From NCBI GenBank assembly GCA_002189035.1, contig NEEC01000027.1, forward strand, positions 124,001-188,000: a DNA stretch of 64,000 nt, in the 5' to 3' direction. How positions within the stretch are numbered: position 1 is the stretch's first letter; the number at the start of each line of letters is the position of its first letter. This stretch comes from Utricularia gibba. Taxonomy: Eukaryota > Streptophyta > Magnoliopsida > Lamiales > Lentibulariaceae. The notes below the pieces were generated by a model. It had not been told where the DNA came from and ran no database searches. It worked only from the letters and a program-made list of their open reading frames with translations. Below are positions 59,653-64,000 of this stretch, one piece after another. Made by a program: the position numbers and the translations under genes.

Positions 59653-59956
59653 CGACCCCAAACCTCCGACTACTCTCGGGAGAAATCGATATCCTTCTAA
59701 GCTGTAATCTGGGCCGTCTGTAGAAACATTAGCTGATATGGGCCAGGCCCAATTAGAATTGGAGTGAGCCGATTTAAGTGGAGTAGATTTTCATCCTCCT
59801 CTGAAAGAAACAGAGCAACTTGTGATTTACATCACTTTCTTGAAAGAGTTTTGCTGTCTTCTATTGTCTGGCTTCTTCCATTGTAATCTGCCACAATATT
59901 CAGACATATCTTATAGCAAACTACAGGTGTCTATTCCATCGAGAGAGTTTTGTGCA
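59653..59956. promoter_or_regulatory. Short divergent promoter, small membrane protein and dioxygenase
   Basis: 304 bp between start codons of two genes reading apart; no other feature seen. Confidence 0.4.
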
Positions 59957-62754
59957 ATGGCGGAAGGCGGTGGAAGAAATGATCAGCAGCCTACGGTGTC
60001 TGCAGATACGTCCCTTATCAACTGCATCGATCTTTCTAGCCCTGATATTCAATCCTCAGTGTCTCTTCTTAAACAGGCATTCATCTTCCCCTCTTCTTCG
60101 CACTTCTCTTAAGTTATCAAATATCAACATGTCTTGGTCGTTGTTCCTTTGTGCGTCTGCCTCGTTTTACTTTCCGGTAAAATGATACGCAGCCTAGATC
60201 TTGATGTTTTATACCTTGAATTTTATTTTTCAATCTAAAGATTCAATATTTTATTTTTTTAAGAATAAAATGATACTGATAGTACTAGATCAAGATGAGG
60301 TATTTGTTTGGGTCCTCTTCCAAACAAATCACCGTTTTTTTTCATCTTGTAAAACTAAGTTGGAACAGGTGTGTAGTGTGGCTAGATTTTATTAGTTTTT
60401 AGTAGTAGAACTTGCAATGAGCCCTTGACTGATCACAGTGAATTATAGGCCTGCCTAGATTGTGGGTTCTTCTATGTTATCAACCATGGCATTAGTGTGG
60501 AATTTATGGATGAGGTTTTCTACCAAAGCAAAAAGTTCTTTTCCCTGGAAAAAGAGGAAAAGATGAAGCTCTTGAAGAATGAGAAACACCGAGGCTACAC
60601 TCCTATTTTTGATGAATTTCTGGATCCTTCAAATCAAATAAATGGTATGTGATACTTTATTTTCTTGATTGAAAATTTATGTTAATTGGGTAAATTCGTC
60701 TCTAGATTGACACTATTCGTATTTCATGCAATAGGTGATTATAAAGAGGGTTACTACATTGGTATTGAAGTACCTCAGCATGATCCTGATGCTTGGCTGC
60801 CATTCTTTGGGCCAAACAGATGGCCATCTCCTGGTAACTTCTAGGAGTTTATCGTGTAATATATTAAATGGTAATGGCTTTAACTATCTATATGCTCTTA
60901 AAAGAGGGCCAATCTTTGTAAATTCATTGGTTCATATTTTACTTTGTCAAAATGCTATAGAAAATAAAAAAATAGCTCTTCTTGATAATTGATAAAATTT
61001 GGTCGATATGAATTTTTCTTTTGAAACATGGTAGATGCCTTGCCGCAATGGAGGGAAACCATGGAGAGATATCACCAGGACGCATTGTATGGTTACTTGT
61101 TCACACATTTGAAAAATACAATCATTATCATTGTGATCACCTTTGTTGTTCTTCAGTTCATTTTTTTTTCTTTCACGTGCATTTCTAACCCTGTTTTGTA
61201 ATTGCCATGTGCACAAGAAATTGAACTATTTTTTGCTAGGAAAGTAATTTGTTGCTATTATTCTTATGCTCATTTCTTGCGTACAGAAAGGTGGCACGTG
61301 CTGTTTTGCGGTTGATAGCACTTGCCCTTGGCTTGAATGTTGACTTCTTTGTTCAACCCAAATTCCTTGGAAATCCTATTGTGACTTTACGACTTCTGCA
61401 TTATGAAGGTCATAAGACTTAGATAAAACAGATTTCCTAAATTGTTTTTTTTTTTTTTGTCTTTGAATGATTTTAAGTTTGATGAGTCAAAATTTAAAAG
61501 TTAGATCAAGCTTCTGATCCGGATAGAGGAATATATGGAGCTGGTGCCCACTCTGATTATGGCTTGATGACCTTGTTAGCAACAGATGATGTTTTGGGTC
61601 TTCAGGTATGAAGGTCACTTGGAGTATTTACTCTGATTCTGAATAGTGTGTTGTCTGTATGAAAGCTACTCATGCGTAGATCTGCAAGGATAAGGATGCA
61701 ATACCTCAAATTTGGGAATATGTACCCCCTTGAAGGGGTCAGGCCTCTTGATCTCTTTATTATGATTTGATTTAGCTGGTGCATTATAAAGAGTGAATCT
61801 CTAATTTTCTGAAATTCAAAGTTCAAAATTTTACATCAAGAAAATTCAAAATCTCTGTCGATAATATTTTTTATTTTTCTAATGTAAAACTTTACTTTTA
61901 GGGCATTTATTGTAAATATTGGTGATATGATGGAACGCTTGAGCAACTGCACTTTCAGGTATTGTATGGGTATAGTTGTATTTTGAGGCCGATTGCATGA
62001 ACCTTAGCTAAATTAGCTAATTTTGAATGCTGAAATACTTCTAAACTGAGATAACTTATGCAGGTCCACGCTGCATCGTGTCATTGGGCATGGCAAAGAA
62101 AGATATTCCGTATGTCCTGAAACTACTGCTACATCTTCACTATATTTGCTATTCTAACCCTGTAGTTTGCATTGCGAAATTCTGGCAACTAGGGGTATGA
62201 TCCTATGAATCCACTTAGCATGCAACTTGAGCTACTTCTTTATGGGGTACAACACACTAAATAGTAAACAATTTTTTGTTCAGTAAAAAAACCCACTTTT
62301 GCCATAAGTCTCGCCAAAGATGCAGTTTTACTAAAATCATGGTGGAATATACTTGTTAGTGATACTATTGGCAGGAGATATCCGGTTATTACTTGTGCAT
62401 TTTTGATGTTATACACATGGAAGGGACACTTTTTATTTGTATGTTCTGATGGCAGATAGCTTGCTTTCTTGAGCCTAATCATGAGTGCGTTATCGAATGC
62501 TTACCAACATGCAAGTCAAATGAGAATCCTCCAAAGTGAGTATAAACTCTCTTTTTGCAGTAGATATTTTTGTCTTGTGCATCTTCGAAGTGCATTTCAC
62601 TGTACTGTAGATCATTTCTCACACGTAAATTGATTGTATTTTTCACTGTCATCGTTGCTGCGAATGTCTTCAAAGGTTCCCTCCCATTACATGTGAAGAA
62701 TATATGCTTCAAAAGTATAAAGAGACGCATGCTGATCTCAAGTCCTACCGTTGA
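59957..62754 (+). CDS. 2-oxoglutarate/Fe(II)-dependent dioxygenase
   Basis: A soluble oxygenase of the plant 2-ODD superfamily (isopenicillin N synthase-like fold), close in style to the At1g35190/At3g46490 group; substrate unknown. Eleven exons: 59957-60076, 60449-60644, 60735-60833, 61035-61086, 61287-61408, 61505-61605, 61680-61737, 61902-61958, 62064-62109, 62456-62535, 62676-62754, about 336 residues. N-terminal DIOX_N part has CGFFYVINHGI. Iron ligands are HSD in GAGAHSDYGLMTLL and the distal His in RSTLHRVIG; the 2-oxoglutarate Arg and Ser are in ERYSIACF. The first intron has a GC donor. One missing C in the C5 run at 61725-61729 breaks exon 7 (YVPPLKG). Confidence 0.93.
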
Positions 62755-62964
62755 TTTAATTCCAAATGCAAAAGCAACAAGGTTTTCTCAAGTAAACAGA
62801 GCTTCTTCTGTAAGATGCTGTTGAGAAGGTCTTATAAAGTGGAATGGGCTTGATACACCATGCCAGTTTCCATTGTAGCTTTACTGAAATTTGGATTCTG
62901 TAAGTATATGTAATACCTGACTTTTTGCTCTCCGTGGCAAAGGCTTTGTTTCAGTATACAGATC

Positions 62965-64000
62965 TCAGAGCATGCAGTCAGCACGTGATGGCAAACGTCG
63001 AAAGAAACTGGTGTGTGGAGAAGGCATCTTACTTCTGAACCGAGGGTGTCTGAGAACGACGAATCCTGCAGTCAGCGCCATAATCTTGAAGGGAGTTATG
63101 TAGAGCGCTGCCGCCGAAAAAATGCAGAAAACCATGAAAATAGTGGTTGCCCTTGGATCCCTCCATTCCAAAAGTGCTACAAATCTTTCTCCCTGCGTGG
63201 CTATATCTCCCAAAACAGTTTGTATCCTCCCTGCCACGCTCCTCAGTCTGTCATACCTCAACCGAAGGATATTAGGAGGCTTAGACGTTGGGAAAGTGTC
63301 GAATTCCTCATCCAGTTCATCTGCTACAGCTCCATCTGCCCAAGACATCTTGGTGTCCATATGGGGAGGATGCCGTGGTCTCGTCCTGAAATTCCATATT
63401 CCCACCACAAACATGTACAGAAATGCTGTTGGAAGGATCAGCTCCGGGTAGAAGATGAGTATGGAAAATAGGACGTGTACTAAGACGGTGGTTATGGGAT
63501 TCTTCCACTCACATACTTTTCCAAGCCATTTGGTGATGGAGATGACACCTGAAAAGAGTGAGACAATTCGAAAAAAGTTAGCTTTGCTCCTTCTCATGCT
63601 CCACATATGTGAATCAACATCCAGCATGTACTCCACAACTTCCTTCTTCAGGGGTGGCTCAGCTCTTTCCAATCTCGAGGCGACAATGCTCATTGCTTGA
63701 TGTCTCAAGCTTTCTAACTGATTCACGGTGAAGGGATGCAGGTAGTGCATTTTTGGCAGCAATGGCCTTACGTATAGATACATCAAGTGGCCGAAAGAGA
63801 AGCACGTAAAGCGAAAAGCCAGGTGGAGTTCGCCAGTTTTCTTCAGTCCAGAGGCTTGTAGGGAGATCAGTGGATAAGAATGTGTGTATATCCTATCAGT
63901 TTCGAGAGTCGAAAGGCGAATCCTTACCTTTCCTATCCTTGAATCCTTGGTGGGTTCACTTGCTCCCAAATGGCAATTGTCGAAGACTCCCAATGTGATC
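62965..64000 (-). CDS. C-terminal part of a multiple C2 and transmembrane protein (MCTP), cut by the window edge
   Basis: An ER and plasmodesma-associated membrane tether family (QUIRKY, FTIP). The open frame enters at the right edge and ends at 62965, about 345 residues. It starts inside the last C2 domain (GVFDNCHLG, IGKVRIRLSTLETDRIYTHS). The linker follows (YVRPLLPKMHYLHPFTVNQ), then the PRT_C region: AEPPLKKEVVEYMLDVDSHM, WSMRRSKANFFRIV, then membrane helices (NPITTVLVHVLFSILIFYPE, PTAFLYMFVVGIWNF), RPRHPPHMDTKMSWAD, DELDEEFDTFPTS and the last hairpin with TTIFMVFCIFSAAALYI. The end RLPSRADCML is typical. Single exon here, as usual for MCTPs. The N-terminal C2 domains lie outside the window. 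Confidence 0.96.
   Translation of the reverse strand, partial: ITLGVFDNCHLGASEPTKDSRIGKVRIRLSTLETDRIYTHSYPLISLQASGLKKTGELHLAFRFTCFSFGHLMYLYVRPLLPKMHYLHPFTVNQLESLRHQAMSIVASRLERAEPPLKKEVVEYMLDVDSHMWSMRRSKANFFRIVSLFSGVISITKWLGKVCEWKNPITTVLVHVLFSILIFYPELILPTAFLYMFVVGIWNFRTRPRHPPHMDTKMSWADGAVADELDEEFDTFPTSKPPNILRLRYDRLRSVAGRIQTVLGDIATQGERFVALLEWRDPRATTIFMVFCIFSAAALYITPFKIMALTAGFVVLRHPRFRSKMPSPHTSFFRRLPSRADCML

Noticed and set aside
1-64000. CRISPR array, bacterial operon, virus or intact transposon
   Set aside because: No regularly spaced repeats, no terminal repeats with transposase or reverse-transcriptase coding, and all recognised genes are plant nuclear genes with spliceosomal introns or plant-typical single exons.

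Overview
This is a stretch of plant nuclear genome, almost certainly a flowering plant. The genes have many short introns with standard splice sites. They include plant-only families: PYR/PYL abscisic acid receptor, PsaO, laccase, WRKY, NAC, SCAR, RLCK, SQD2 and MCTP. There is also a U5 snRNA gene with a plant USE promoter element. The window holds about one gene per 2.5-3 kb. I cannot name the species; an early-diverging angiosperm would fit the compact structure, but that is a guess. I see no operons, CRISPR arrays, intact transposons or viral insertions.

Layout. 0-10 kb: a PYL8/9-type ABA receptor (-), an unidentified small protein (+), a charged SR-like nuclear protein (-) and a PH-domain protein (+). 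10-19 kb: PsaO (+), U5 snRNA (+), a plastid membrane protein (+), an unidentified Ser-rich protein (+) and an RCC1-repeat protein (+). 19-30 kb: a laccase (+), a degenerate plastid-type fructose-1,6-bisphosphatase pseudogene (+) and the mRNA capping enzyme (+). 30-42 kb: SQD2 sulfolipid synthase (-), a SCAR/WAVE actin regulator (+), a group I WRKY factor (+) and a PRA1 protein (+). 42-49 kb: a GILT-like thiol reductase (+), kinetochore SPC24 (-), profilin (+) and a secreted LRR protein (+). 49-64 kb: an ANAC075-type NAC factor (-), a SCO1/HCC1 copper chaperone (-), a DUF688-like protein (+), an RLCK-VII kinase (+), a tiny one-helix protein (-), a 2-oxoglutarate dioxygenase (+) and the C-terminal end of an MCTP (-), cut by the window edge. 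The genes are unrelated neighbours, though several start-to-start pairs share a promoter of about 300 bp.

The main oddity is sequence quality. Nine otherwise normal genes need frame corrections, about nineteen in all. Every one is the same kind: one base missing, mostly within or beside a short run of G or C. Fourteen other genes, including the 2 kb capping enzyme CDS, are clean. I read this as homopolymer under-calling in the assembly, not mass gene death. The FBPase copy is different: it has stops, internal deletions and a retained intron remnant, and is a true pseudogene. I found no previously undescribed system. The best leads are the U5 gene, the FBPase relic, two GC-AG introns, an atypical zinc finger in the WRKY protein and a few unidentified small conserved-looking genes.
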